From Glebionis coronaria (Eukaryota; Streptophyta; Magnoliopsida; Asterales; Asteraceae), in NCBI GenBank assembly GCA_025667525.1, contig CM046874.1, positions 281,962,880 to 282,026,879 on the forward strand: a stretch of 64,000 nucleotides of DNA, written 5' to 3'. A program made the position numbers and the translations under genes. This document shows, in pieces, positions 21,948 through 32,318 of the stretch (position 1 is the first letter of the stretch; every line of letters starts with the position of its first letter). The notes beneath the pieces are model-generated. The model was not told where the DNA came from, did no database searches, and worked only from the letters and a program-made list of their open reading frames with translations.

Positions 21948-23108
21948 TGGGTTGTACATTTCAGGTCCACTTTATATTGGTTTTAAATGTGAATATGTAA
22001 ATTTGTGAATATTGTGATTTTACGGCTTGATGTAGTGTTAAGGTATGATAATTTTTCAAGAATTTCTCACGAGATTCTAAATCTTTCAAAATATATCATA
22101 CTAAAGCACTACAACTATCCCTTATTAATTTAAGGGGGAGCATTAACATGTTCTATGGCCAAACATCGATTTCATTTTTTACCCAAAGACCGGTTAATCC
22201 ATTCAATATCCCAAATATTAATGGTTAACATTTTGGATAAGCGGAGAAAATGGGATTAAGGAGACTTAAATGATACTTGGCTAAAAGATGAAAAAGACTT
22301 AACGATTATCCAACTTAATATGTGTAAAGCACGTGTTAAGGGGGAGCGTTTTTGATGAACAAAACACCTAAGGTACAAAACTTTTGATTTCAATATCACA
22401 AGTACCTTAGGTGATTTTCAAGGATTTTTCATGGTGGCCATACTTTCCCAAAACACGCTTAATTCACGACGAATGTGGTGACAAAAGGGTGGTAGGAATA
22501 GGTTTAGTCCAATGATTCATCAGAGCCGATGGAATCTTCCCAAGGACAATTCCCTAGATAGAATTAGAAGTCCTAGGAAAGTTGGAGAAAGATTGTGAAC
22601 GTAGCTGAATGCCGACCAAGTACTTAAGCTAGCACTGGAACAATCACAACAAGGTGCTAGTTATGACGTATTGGTAAGCATTGAAGGGGTTGAAGAATGA
22701 AAAATAATTGTAAAGATAAAGGGTGTAAAGAAAGAAGCCCTCCTTACAACTTTAGGCAGAAACCGGGTCAATACATATGCTATTGAGATCATTTTTGTTA
22801 ATGATTCTCGATATTGAAGAAAGACATCATGGACCCAGTGATGCAATGCACAACCCTTCCCAGCTAACTCAAATATCTCTCAAAAGATATTTGTTTTAAT
22901 CACACGGAGATCAACACGTTATCTATTAGTTTATTCACTCCGAATAGACTGATATTGAAAAGGTGGCACTCCTCTCCAGCCATCGCTCACTAAATCAAAA
23001 CGCACTATCGAGTCTAGAGCCACGAGATCATCAAAAGTCTCATTAGGACACTTTCCATTTATTCCTTGCTTTCTCACACACTGTGAAAAGTAAGAGATTT
23101 TCATGAGT

Positions 23109-23503
23109 CCTACGCAGTATTCCTGTAATATTGCCAGAACATCCGAGTAATACGCAAGTATTACAATGAAGATGGAAATCCTGCTTGAGCCAACATCAAA
23201 CAAGCTCATGGTAGGTTACACGTGCGGTTCTTTTAGAACCAATCTTGTGAAAAACTGGAAAGAAACAGTGGTTTAATTCTTAATTGAACTTAAACTCGTT
23301 CCAGGCCTCTACGCATTATCATATGATCTTGCCAGAACACTCAGAGTGACACATTATTGATCACAGTGACGAGTGGAAATCCTTCTAGTGTTAACATCAA
23401 ACAGCACTTGGTAGGTGACGTGCAAGATTCTTTATGAATTGAGCTCGTGATAACTGGAAAGCAACGATGGTGAAAATCTTAATTGAAACTCACTTGTTCC
23501 AGG
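23109..23503 (+). repeat. Element B diverged tandem duplication, two units of about 197 bp
   Basis: Unit 1 (23109-23305) and unit 2 (23306-23503) share the order: CCT-CTACGCA start, TTGCCAGAACA, GGAAATCCT, AACATCAAACA, TGGTAGGT, AACTGGAAAG, ATTCTTAATTGAA and a closing TTCCAGG. Numerous substitutions and small indels separate them, so the duplication is old relative to the LTRs. Confidence 0.75.
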
Positions 23504-23749
23504 TTTCATGAATTGACGGCTTCAAATCACAAGGATAATTTATCCAAGTGATTCACTCTTTATGTTCGCAGTCAGCTTTGGACGGTCGAATAAAGAGAAC
23601 GGGTTTACCCGCGAAATCCTGTCAGGAAGTTACTTAATTGAAACTATCCGTCACGGGTACGATATCTAATATCGTCCAACGGTCTCCACCGACCGGAGGT
23701 AAAATGCTACCGAATTAGAATAAAATGTCAAAGCCATTTTATTCGTGTC

Positions 23750-23864
23750 GTTGCTGTGTACCTGTTAAAGACGGTGGCGTTGCTGTGTACCTGTTGAAGA
23801 TGGTGGCGTTGCTGTGTACCAGTAGAAGTCGGTGGCGTTGCGGTGTACCTGTTGAAGTCGTTCC
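23750..23864 (+). repeat. Element B 29-bp tandem repeat, four copies
   Basis: Copies start at 23750, 23779, 23808 and 23837, each beginning GTTGC(T/G)GTGTACC and ending near GGTGGC. The period is 29 bp, not a multiple of three, so no frame is preserved. Confidence 0.85.
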
Positions 23865-24192
23865 CACATGCTTATGTTTTTCTGCATCAAAGTTCAGCAA
23901 AATTCAAGAAAGTGCAAAATGAAGTCTTCCGTTGTACCAAACTCTGAAGCTTTCGAGAATTCAACAATAAGACATAAGTGTGTGGAACATGGAGTCACGA
24001 GGAGGCAAGATTCACAAGAAGGCAAATATCGCACGTGATTGGTCAAAAGAACAATGCTCTCAAGCCAAAGCCTAAAAGATCAAATCAAAATATTCACAAC
24101 AAAAAGAAAGAAGAAAAGACTACGAGCTGAAGAACAAAGACTTAGTATAGTATGCTAGGTTTAGAACTTTGTAAACGTGGAGTGACCTCCCT

Positions 24193-24202
24193 TAGGGGGA
24201 GA
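24193..24202 (+). other. Element B polypurine tract
   Basis: A TAGGGGGAGA-type purine run ends one base before the TG of the right LTR. It is the plus-strand DNA primer site of the element. Confidence 0.8.
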
Positions 24203-24203
24203 T

Positions 24204-24524
24204 TGTTAGAAATACGTTTTTACGTATATTAGAAGTATCGGTCACTCCACAATATTACTAACGTTGTAATAGCACGTAGTTAGTGTTACTTATTAAGTTA
24301 AGTAAGAAACCGACCCATGGGCTTGTCATGGGTCGGCCCAAGCCCAATATAGGCCTTGGATATAAATACCCCTTTCCACCATGGAAAGGGGTTGGTTGTT
24401 GTTCATTCCTCACTTTCATTTGAATAAAAAGACACATAGTTTCTCTCTCACTTTCTCTCTCTAGTTTCTCTCTCTAGGAATCTTCAACCCACTTCATAGA
24501 TTCATAGGTTATCAATATTCTACA
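24204..24524 (+). repeat. Element B 3' LTR (321 bp)
   Basis: Matches the 5' LTR with two transitions (T/C and C/T near positions 54 and 73 of the LTR) and an extra 13 bases duplicating the AGTTTCTCTCTCT segment. It ends in CTACA, followed by TSD ATTAA at 24525-24529. Confidence 0.95.
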
Positions 24525-24529
24525 ATTAA

Positions 24530-27500
24530 AAATGACAAATACAACTTATGTGTGTAAATGTAGCCGTGGGATTACATAAGGTTTAAATGGATAAAATATA
24601 CATGCATGTTATTATAAACCATAGATCTAGTGGCAAAGGCTAACTTGAATATGTTAAACATAAAACAAGATTATGGGAACCTTGGGAAGAGGCATATAGC
24701 CGTGAGCTATATGTGGTCTCCTTGGAAAAATAGTAACCTTGGAAACATACATGTAAACTAGATAATCATGATTGTATTTTAAATAATTACAAGACTTAGA
24801 AACTAGATATAGTGTTCATCTTGGGAGTACCAAGATCTAAAATATAGCCGTGAACTATATAAGAATGTACATGGATTTATGTTTGATTTTTAGGTCTAGA
24901 CATAGTTTAGATCTTATTATGAACTTGTGATTTATTTTCTTGATGTGTACACAGTGAGATCTAATTTTGTATCACATATAAACTACATGCAACCCTAATA
25001 TGGAACTTGATCTATCATAACTAGACGATTACCCACGCATAGCAGCGGAATTGCCTAAAGACATATAATTAGTGATATGCTAATTGATTCGATGGTCGAA
25101 CTCGTGACCCAATAATTGCCTAGCGATAGATAGTTAATGATTTATTAATTGACCCGATGGTCGAATCGGTAACCCGGTGACTCGTCCGGGTTGAACCGGT
25201 AGGCGAGCCCGTTCCTATTGACTCGATCGGGTTGACTCGGTGGTCAAACCCATATCCCGGTGGTTGAACCCGTGACCCGGTGACTCGATAGGATTGACCC
25301 GGTGGTCAAAGCCAGTGACCCGGTGGCTCGACAGGATTGACCCGGTTGTCAAACCCGTTACCCGGTGACTCGATCGGATTAACCCGATGGTCGAACCTGT
25401 GACTCGAAAAGATTGGCCTGATGGCCGAACCCGTTACCCGGTGACTCAATCGGGTTGGTCCGATGGTCGATCCGTAAACCGATGGCTCGACTGGGTTGAC
25501 CCGTTGGATGAAACTGTGACCAAGTTACTCGAACGAATTAATCCGGTTGTGGAACCCGTGACCCGGTAACTTATGCAATTGTTTATGGTTTAATTTTTCA
25601 ACATTTCCTATTTTATCCAACTTATGTGCATTTAATTTTCAACAATTCCATAATTAATATCCAACTTCTATGCATTTAATTTTTCAACAGTTCCATAATT
25701 AAATCATTTTTCAACATTCAAGGTTTTGGGGTTTTTCTTTTATAAGTAGTAGAGATATGCTATAACTAATGTAGGTCGTGAGTTATAAGCACCTATTAGG
25801 GCTTATGACTTACTTGTAACCTTATGACACACATAGATCTAATTCCATAAAATGAATTTTTAAGATTATTCATCTATTTAGATTGAAAACTAAATGGTGA
25901 TAAGCTTAGTAAGCTTATATTAATACACTAAGTAAAAACTTATATAAAAATGAAACGTAGTGTTAATGGACTATTTAAACCCATGAAAAATTAACCTAAA
26001 ACTTAAATGGACCTAATAAGCCCATTTCATAAATTATAGAAATTTAAATGGACTTAAGATCACAATTAGGCCCATTTAACAAATTAAAGGACTTAAAAAT
26101 GTATTTAGGCCCAATAAATGATTTAAAGACTCATTTAAATAAATTAGTGGACTTGAGATATATTTTAGCCCACTAAAATAGCCCATTAGATGATTAGCCC
26201 ATTTAATGAGCCCATATAAAGTTTGAATGTAAAAATAAAAGTTTTTATAATAAAATATAATTTATAAAAACTTTTTGGATGAAAATGACAATTTATAAAA
26301 CTTAAGGACTAAAACCGTAACTTATGAAACTTTTTTTGATAAACTAGTAAACACAAGGACTGAAAATGTAAATATCTAAAAGTCTAGGGTTTAATAAATA
26401 TTATCCGTGGCAAATTAAACCCTAGTGACCTTTTTGGGAAGTTTCTAAAAGTTATTTTGTCATTTTATAACCCTAAGGACTATTCTTGTAAATTGTCGTA
26501 ACTTAAAGAAGCCCTAGGGGCTGTTTTGTAATTTTTATATAGTTACAAAACCTAGATAATACTAGGGGGACTAAATCTGCCATAAGCCTAAACTTAAACA
26601 AGCCCTAGGTACCAAATGAGTAATAATCCGAAAGTTACTTGTTTAAAAATATGGAGGGACTAGTTTTGCCACATCCCGAAACATTACCTAGCCCTAACCC
26701 TAAAAGCTATTTTAATTATGATAAAACATAATTAAAATTATAGATCATGAGGATTAATGTATAAGCATAAGTTTGTGATAAATAAATTATTTTATAAATA
26801 TTAAATAATTTATGAAAACATTAGAGTTAAATAAAATAATATTTTTTTTATGAAATATCTATTTATATTTGCCTTACAAAATAAATTGTATAAACAAGAT
26901 GAATATGTACTATTAAAAACATATACTCATATACTTTTAAGACATAAAATTATATGAACGCTAATATATTATAAGTAAAACCCCTTATGTTTACTTAAAT
27001 ATAGAACTTGGTTATAATTTAATTGGATGTTATTGATACAAGTACTATAAACATGGATTAGTATTTTTAAGTGAAACGTTTTCTTTTATGATCACTAAAT
27101 GTAAAACTTAATTGTAAGATTGAATGAGTATTAATACATGTATGCTAACTGATATTAATAGTTAAACAGTTCATGTTTTCTTAGAAATGAAACTTATATA
27201 AATGAGTTTAAATGAATACTGATGCTATTTGAGCTACGGTTATTTAGATAAATACCATAGTATGAATAAACTGAATAAAATCCGTATAAGCATACATACA
27301 TGTTCTTTGTACTATCTATTAAGACTGTACTATCTGATTAGGCATAACTTTGGTGTAAGCTTTAATTGGATATCCGTGTTAAACAAGCAATTGCCTACTA
27401 CCAGGTGAGTTTACAACCCCATTTAAACTTTGATAAAACTTCCCATTTTGGGAAAAAAATGCAAACATATATTGGACACGTCTAGATTTTATAAATTGGA

Positions 27501-28132
27501 TTATGATTGCTTACTATTGAAACTGTTAAATTGTTGTAAATCGCCCGAATGTTATAAATAGATCTATTAGGGATTGACCATCCCCGTCTGGGTGAGTCAT
27601 GCTCACTGTGCCTTGGCCGGGACAACAGACGTATATCATGTTGGAACTGGAATGGGTGTCTTTCTGAAAGACACTACGTCCTCATCTGTTGAAGACTATG
27701 GGGTTAAGCTTCAGTTTCTAATAATAAACAAATGTTATTTACATTTTAGTAAGAATGCTTTGTGCATTATTGCTTCTATGATTATTATATGTCCAAACTA
27801 ATTAATTGTTATAATCTGTAAATTCACCAACTTTATGTTGACCCCGTTAGTATGTTTTGCACAGGAATATGAAGTTAGTACGTGGTATGTGCATGGTCTC
27901 CAGCATCTTAGAAGTCTACATCATAGGACTCGTCAGGGGTTCTATTTGGGAAACAAAAACAATCACCTACTGTCTTGTTTAAAAACAATTTTTATTTATT
28001 TGTTTAAATAAACATGTAATCTGTTTTGACTAACTTTTATCTTATGCTCTATGGACTATATGCTATCGATCCACCCTTGTGAGGTCTCCGGGGATATTTC
28101 CCGCATATTTTGACCCTACCCGGGGTGTCACA
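24530..28132 (+). repeat. Element A 3' LTR, second part
   Basis: Continuation of the LTR after element B, ending in CCCGGGGTGTCACA as at the window start. With 5290-6573 the LTR is about 4,887 bp, long but acceptable for Tekay-type chromoviruses. It holds a 42-bp CCGGTG-rich repeat field and a cluster of GCCCA motifs. No gene is supported; the short ORF at 27574-27801 has no motif. Confidence 0.8.
25084..25571 (+). repeat. 42-bp GACCCGGTGGTC repeat field in element A LTR
   Basis: About ten imperfect units based on GACCCGGTGGTCAAACCCGT and ACCCGGTGACTCGATCGGATT, roughly 42 bp per unit with indels. The field is strongly CpG- and CCGG-rich in an otherwise AT-rich LTR. Confidence 0.8.
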
Positions 28133-28559
28133 GAAGAGAAGGGAGAGATTGGTGTCTTGAATTATGAGGGTGGGGGGTTATTTATATAGACCTAATTCTT
28201 GTAGTCCAAAACAAATATGAGGAAAGTTTTTCCCCTTCCCCTTTGCCTCCATAACCGACGGCCCAAACACCCCTTGGGGTGTTCCGGAACCTTCTGTTCT
28301 TCTTTCTATTTATTCTACTTACTATTTATTCCATAACGCTCGTTAATACTTAACTCTTAATTATTTAACGATCGTTAAAGTCATAGCTCAGTTTAATTTA
28401 ATAAATATAATAAATATATATTTATTAAATGAATTAATAAATATAATTAATATATTTATTAAATAAATTAACTCTTTACGTATTGTGTGCAATCCCGTAA
28501 TCTCGAGTTCGATCCTATCACACGAATATTAAATATAAATCCATAAACTTTTAGTATCA
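28133..28559 (+). repeat. Remnant LTR related to element C (C'), host site of element A
   Basis: Directly after element A, this stretch resembles the right half of the C LTRs (about 32725-33150 and 39890-40310): the same TTTATATAG box, ACCCCTTGGGGTGTTCCGGA-like block, AACGCTCGTTAATACTTAAC, TATTAAATAAAT repeats and CTCGAGTTCGATCCTATCACA. It is in the same orientation and clearly diverged. Its left part was cut off by the insertion of A and lies outside the window. Its exact right end is uncertain (28550-28559). Confidence 0.75.
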
Positions 28560-29029
28560 AGAGCCGAAGTTACTGATTAAGATGTTTCCAAGGATATGTG
28601 AAGGTGAAGAGTTAGAATATTCGTTCTTTGAGGGTGATGATTCACGTTTTGATGAATGGACAGATTATGGCATGGAGGGTGACGATTATGAAGGACTTCC
28701 AATATTTGATTATGATCAATATGAAGAAGAAATGCTAATTTATGATATAGATATTGAAGAGGTCACTGCGGAAAAAGGATTTATCATGAAAGAAGGATTT
28801 GGTGGGGAAGAAGAGATCATTCAAGACGTCGTAGTTGTAGCTAATAATATTTATTATTCAATGATCCAAAATATCATGGTTGATTAGTTGGGTTTTAGGA
28901 CGATAAAGGTTCGAGGTCGAGTCATTTTAAAGAAAGGAAACTTGATGCAAGGGATGCAAACCTGGATGCTACGAAAATAAGGGACGAGTGTTGCAAACTC
29001 GGGACGAGTTTTTTCAAAGAATAGGAGAA
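28560..29029 (+). pseudogene. Element F remnant: acidic linker of a chromovirus-like gag-pol and 3' tail
   Basis: An open segment from 28582 to 28887 encodes 101 residues rich in Glu, Asp and Tyr (MFPRICEGEELEYSFFEGDD at its start). The downstream tail encodes short scraps after stops and ends with two GGGACGAG boxes. From memory this acidic linker lies between the gag knuckle and protease in Asteraceae chromovirus elements of Reina/CRM type, and GGGACGAG followed by a purine run is their usual 3' end. Capsid, protease, RT and integrase are missing. If not that, it is an unrecognised acidic protein fragment. Confidence 0.45.
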
Positions 29030-29390
29030 TGATGCAGGCATTCACAAATAACGAAAATATCATTTAATTTTTTTGTATTATTCTGTTTCTTATTTTTGTT
29101 TAGAAAAATAGGAAAGAATTGTCTAATCTTTATTTAGGTTATTCTACTCTTCCTATAAGTATAATTCTTTTTTTGTATGAGATATCTCTGAGTTTTGTTA
29201 ATGAAAGCTTTTGCTTAGTTCTTGGCAGTTTGCTAAGATTCTCTTAATAATTGGGTATTCGTTGAATCAACGATTGTTGGAGTTTTCCTGATTATCGGTA
29301 TTCTTTTGAATCAACGATAGTTGGAAGCATTGTATCTGGCATTCTTTGGAATCAACAAATTAAATTATTTATCTTTGTTTTTTTGCTACA
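29030..29390 (+). repeat. Element F 3' LTR (about 361 bp)
   Basis: Starts TGATGCAGGCA after a purine run (AATAGGAGAA), has a TATA-like TATAAGTATA at 29154-29163, carries internal GAATCAACGATTGTTGGA-type repeats, and ends GCTACA at 29390. What follows matches Athila sequence at 61010 onward, so 29390/29391 is an insertion boundary. The partner LTR lies outside the window. Confidence 0.6.
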
Positions 29391-31248
29391 TCACAAGGCC
29401 CGAAGATTACAATCGTTTCTAACCTACCTTTGGTGTTAACACCTATATCCATATCTAGTTCTTCATCTCATTTAAAACCCGTTGAGATACCTAAACCTAG
29501 TAATGAGAAGAGTCCTTCCCAACCTTCTTCTTCTTCTTCTTCTCAACCTTCGCTTTACAAACCTTCAATCCCATATCCTTCACGGTTGAACAAGAAAACA
29601 TTGAAAACTAAACCCGACATAAAAGTTTCAAACTTTATCAAAATGCTTAAGTAGACAAACTTTGATGTTAATTTTGTAGAGGCTCTCTCTAATATGCCAA
29701 ATTTTGTGAAACATTTTAAAGAAGTTTTGTCCCAGAAAAAGGAGATGCTTGATTTAGAGAGTGCTCACCTTAATGAGAATTGTTTTGCGGTGATTCTTAA
29801 AGAGTTTCAAGAAAAGCTTAGAGGTCGAGGCCGATTCTTAATACCATGCAAGTTCCTTGGTTTTGATACTTCTATGGCACTTGCTGGTTTAGGGGCTAGT
29901 ATTAATCTAATGCCTTTGTCATTATGAAACAATTATCACTTCATGAGCTAGTTCCCACACTGATGGCTTTGGAATTAGCCAACCAGTCGGTTGCATATCC
30001 TGTGGGAATAGTCGAAGATGTCTTTGTAGGAGTTGATAAGTTTACGTTTCCAACAGATTGTGTTGTGCTTGATTTGACATGGATCTATGTATTCCTTTTA
30101 TTTTGGGAAGCCCATTCATTAGAACAGGTAGGGGTTTTGATTGATGATTCTAAAGGAGAGCTCATTTTGAGAGTTGGTGAAGAAATAATAGTTTTTCATC
30201 CAGGGAAGGTTCCTAAGAATTCTAAAGAGTGTGAGACGGTTAACATGATTAATGTGCTTATTAGTTCTTGTAAAGATAATTCTACTCCAGTAATTGTTGA
30301 CACCTTTGAAGAAAGTGATTTGATATCTACAGAAATTGAATCTTTTCTCAAAAGAGATGATATAGTAGTGGAAAATACTTTTTCAAATTGGGATGAGGAT
30401 ATTCGTGTTTTAGAGAATTTTCTTTATGAAGATCCCATTCCTAAACCTCCTCTACAAGAAATCGCACATGATGTTCCTTCCTTTCAACTATTTGAAGAAA
30501 ATGATTTTATGATTGATGAACCCATTTCTTTTCACTCTTTCACCTACTTTCTTAGAAAATGATTTTGTGATTTATTCCAAACCTCTCTTTGAGCCTTGTA
30601 TTGATGATATGGTGTTTGAAGAGTGTGAAGAAATTTAATGAAGTTTATAACTTTGATTATGATTTAGAGGTTTTTCTTAACATATATTATGCGGAGGATT
30701 CTGATGAGGATTTCTATATTTATAAGAAGAAGAAAGACATGGTAGGTTTCTACTACGAGTGTGTTAAAGCCTTTTATTCCACCACCATTGTCTAAAGTTG
30801 TAATGTATATGGGAAAATCTTCTATGGCTTCTACTGGATTGATTTGCCTTATTCCCCTACATGGAAAGGTGTTTAATTCGAGCATACAAATTCTAGAGCT
30901 ATCTTAGAATCCTTCTAATGAAATAAAAGGAAAGTTTTGTACAGTTTTGAGATATTCAGTGTCCCACTTTCATCACCATTTCTTTCACCTTCCATATGAT
31001 CTTACTTTCTCTATGAGGCTTCACTATATGGTGTACATGCTTGCTATTGCTATGTTGGAGATGATTTTCTTTAGAGACGATAACTATGTATTTGACCCGG
31101 GTGTGGGTAAACGTTGGTCTGGTCCATTTACCAAGGTAGATATTATAAATCTCAATGTAAATGGAAACGTGCTAAGTTTGAGTTTTATCATGGTCAAATT
31201 TTCCATATTGAATACCTCAAGGGATCCATGATCCCCCAAGGACAACCT
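29391..31248 (+). pseudogene. Element G: Athila-like gag/protease fragment joined to an integrase tail
   Basis: Frames 29430-29654, 29694-29927 and 29924-30562 encode the segment before the Athila protease ([22 protein letters not shown]), the protease region itself ([15 protein letters not shown]; the catalytic Asp before LGAS is replaced by Gly) and an acidic linker. RT and RNase H are absent. Near 31095-31180 an integrase C-terminal block appears (GKRWSGPFTKVDIINLNVNG), comparable with [10 protein letters not shown] in element D. Defects: TAG at 29652 and a one-base loss near 29925. Collinear with 61018-62860 of element E. Confidence 0.75.
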
Positions 31249-31928
31249 AATTCGGGGTCGAGTTGAGCTTGAGACACGTTTCATTAACAAAAACCGTCTA
31301 CGAACTTCGTTATTAAAGATTTGTAAAATAAGGCCGTTAAGGGGTCGAAAAACAGTCTCAAAGGGGTCGGGTCAAATCTGGTCAAACAGCTCCACACTTA
31401 GCCAAATCTTCACACAGTGTTACAAAAACACACGATTGGGGGGGGGGGGGGGGGACTGTTTTTCAAAGGCTCACTACGACTTCGTTACTAGGCCGATTTT
31501 AGTGATTCTACTTTCTTTACAATCTCCATACTGGTACTTTGACATGAACCATGAGGTACGCCATATGGTGGCCTTGTTGATTTTATATTTACATCACAAG
31601 GAGGTCATTTGGTCTGATTTATAAAGTTTCAATATATCTAACTTGTCTTTAACACACGCATATAAACCAAGTCTAACTCTAGTTTACTCATTTACTAGTT
31701 AAGGTTCTATGATCTTAAGTCGACTTCAAGCTAGTCACACGCACCCTCGTGACTTGCTCGATTATCCCACGAACAAAAAAATATACACAACAACATATCT
31801 TCAACCTAGGGTTTCTAGGTCTCAATTAAGATTCAATTCATCATGATTCGTTTATTATACAAGCATTGATTTGAACAAGACTTAGACTAAGCTATACAAG
31901 AAAATAAGAGAAGATGAGGAAAAATAGA
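31249..31928. other. Unassigned interval between G and the E LTR
   Basis: No recognisable gene. It contains a run of 17 G at 31438-31454 next to an 11-bp inverted repeat (GAAAAACAGTC at 31347-31357, GACTGTTTTTC at 31454-31464). The remainder is AT-rich. This may be old host DNA or an unrecognised retroelement tail. Confidence 0.4.
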
Positions 31929-32318
31929 TGTTACTGATAAGTGAGTAAATACTCATCTTTAATAACCCAAAATCACTTAAAACACAGCCAAATATACATG
32001 ATTATGCTTTAAAATATCATAATTATGCGTGGTTTGTATATTTGAGCTTGTGTAGGAAATTTAGATGAGGGACTTATCTTGTAATATGATCAAAGTTTTC
32101 TGATCAAGTGTCAAATCTATGAAGATCAAGGACCTAACTTATATTTTAATCAAAGATCCAAAGTACAAGGAAAAAAATGTTAAAATGGATACTTCAAGGA
32201 CTAAAGATGACAACCTTCCAAAGATCAACTTGAAGGGCTTGTTTTGCCTTACTTCTAAAGATACAAGTTAAGGGACTGATCTTGCCATCTATTCAAAGTT
32301 TACAAAGAAGGGTTTAAG
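31929..32318 (+). repeat. Element E 5' LTR, part 1 (split by element C)
   Basis: Likely LTR start at TGTTACTGATAAGTGAG (31929) or at the internal TGATAAGTGAG (31935). The sequence is cut at TTAAG (32314-32318) by element C and resumes at 40319. The assignment to E rests on continuity across C and D to an Athila-type PBS at 58686. Confidence 0.6.

Larger units (their letters stand above)
21948..24203 (+). other. Element B 3' untranslated region
   Basis: No gene. It contains PPT-like AAGGGGGAG copies at 22132-22140 and 22338-22346, a diverged direct duplication (23109-23305 and 23306-23503), a 29-bp tandem repeat (23750-23864) and the true PPT before the right LTR. Several stretches look like fragmented coding sequence, but none holds a recognisable motif. 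Confidence 0.6.
6574..24524 (+). mobile_element. Element B: 18-kb Ty1/copia retrotransposon (SIRE/Maximus-like organisation)
   Basis: A complete but defective element: LTR, Met PBS, repeat-rich leader, gag, long coiled-coil extension, protease-integrase-RT-RNase H in copia order, repeat array, accessory frame, 3' untranslated region, PPT and LTR. At 17,951 bp it is far longer than a typical 5-kb copia element. Extended gag plus an extra ORF after pol is the arrangement of the SIRE/Maximus lineage, but the LTR is only about 0.3 kb where that lineage usually has longer ones, so the lineage is tentative. The element is inserted in the 3' LTR of A. Its LTRs differ by two substitutions and one 13-bp duplication, so insertion was recent, whereas the genes carry many stops and frameshifts. 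Confidence 0.9.

Noticed and set aside
27574..27801. 75-codon ORF in the A LTR as a gene
   Set aside because: No recognisable domain and it lies in LTR sequence.
30690..30720. CTGATGAG as a hammerhead ribozyme core
   Set aside because: No matching GAAA-containing second strand or stems nearby; the sequence is part of the acidic linker frame.
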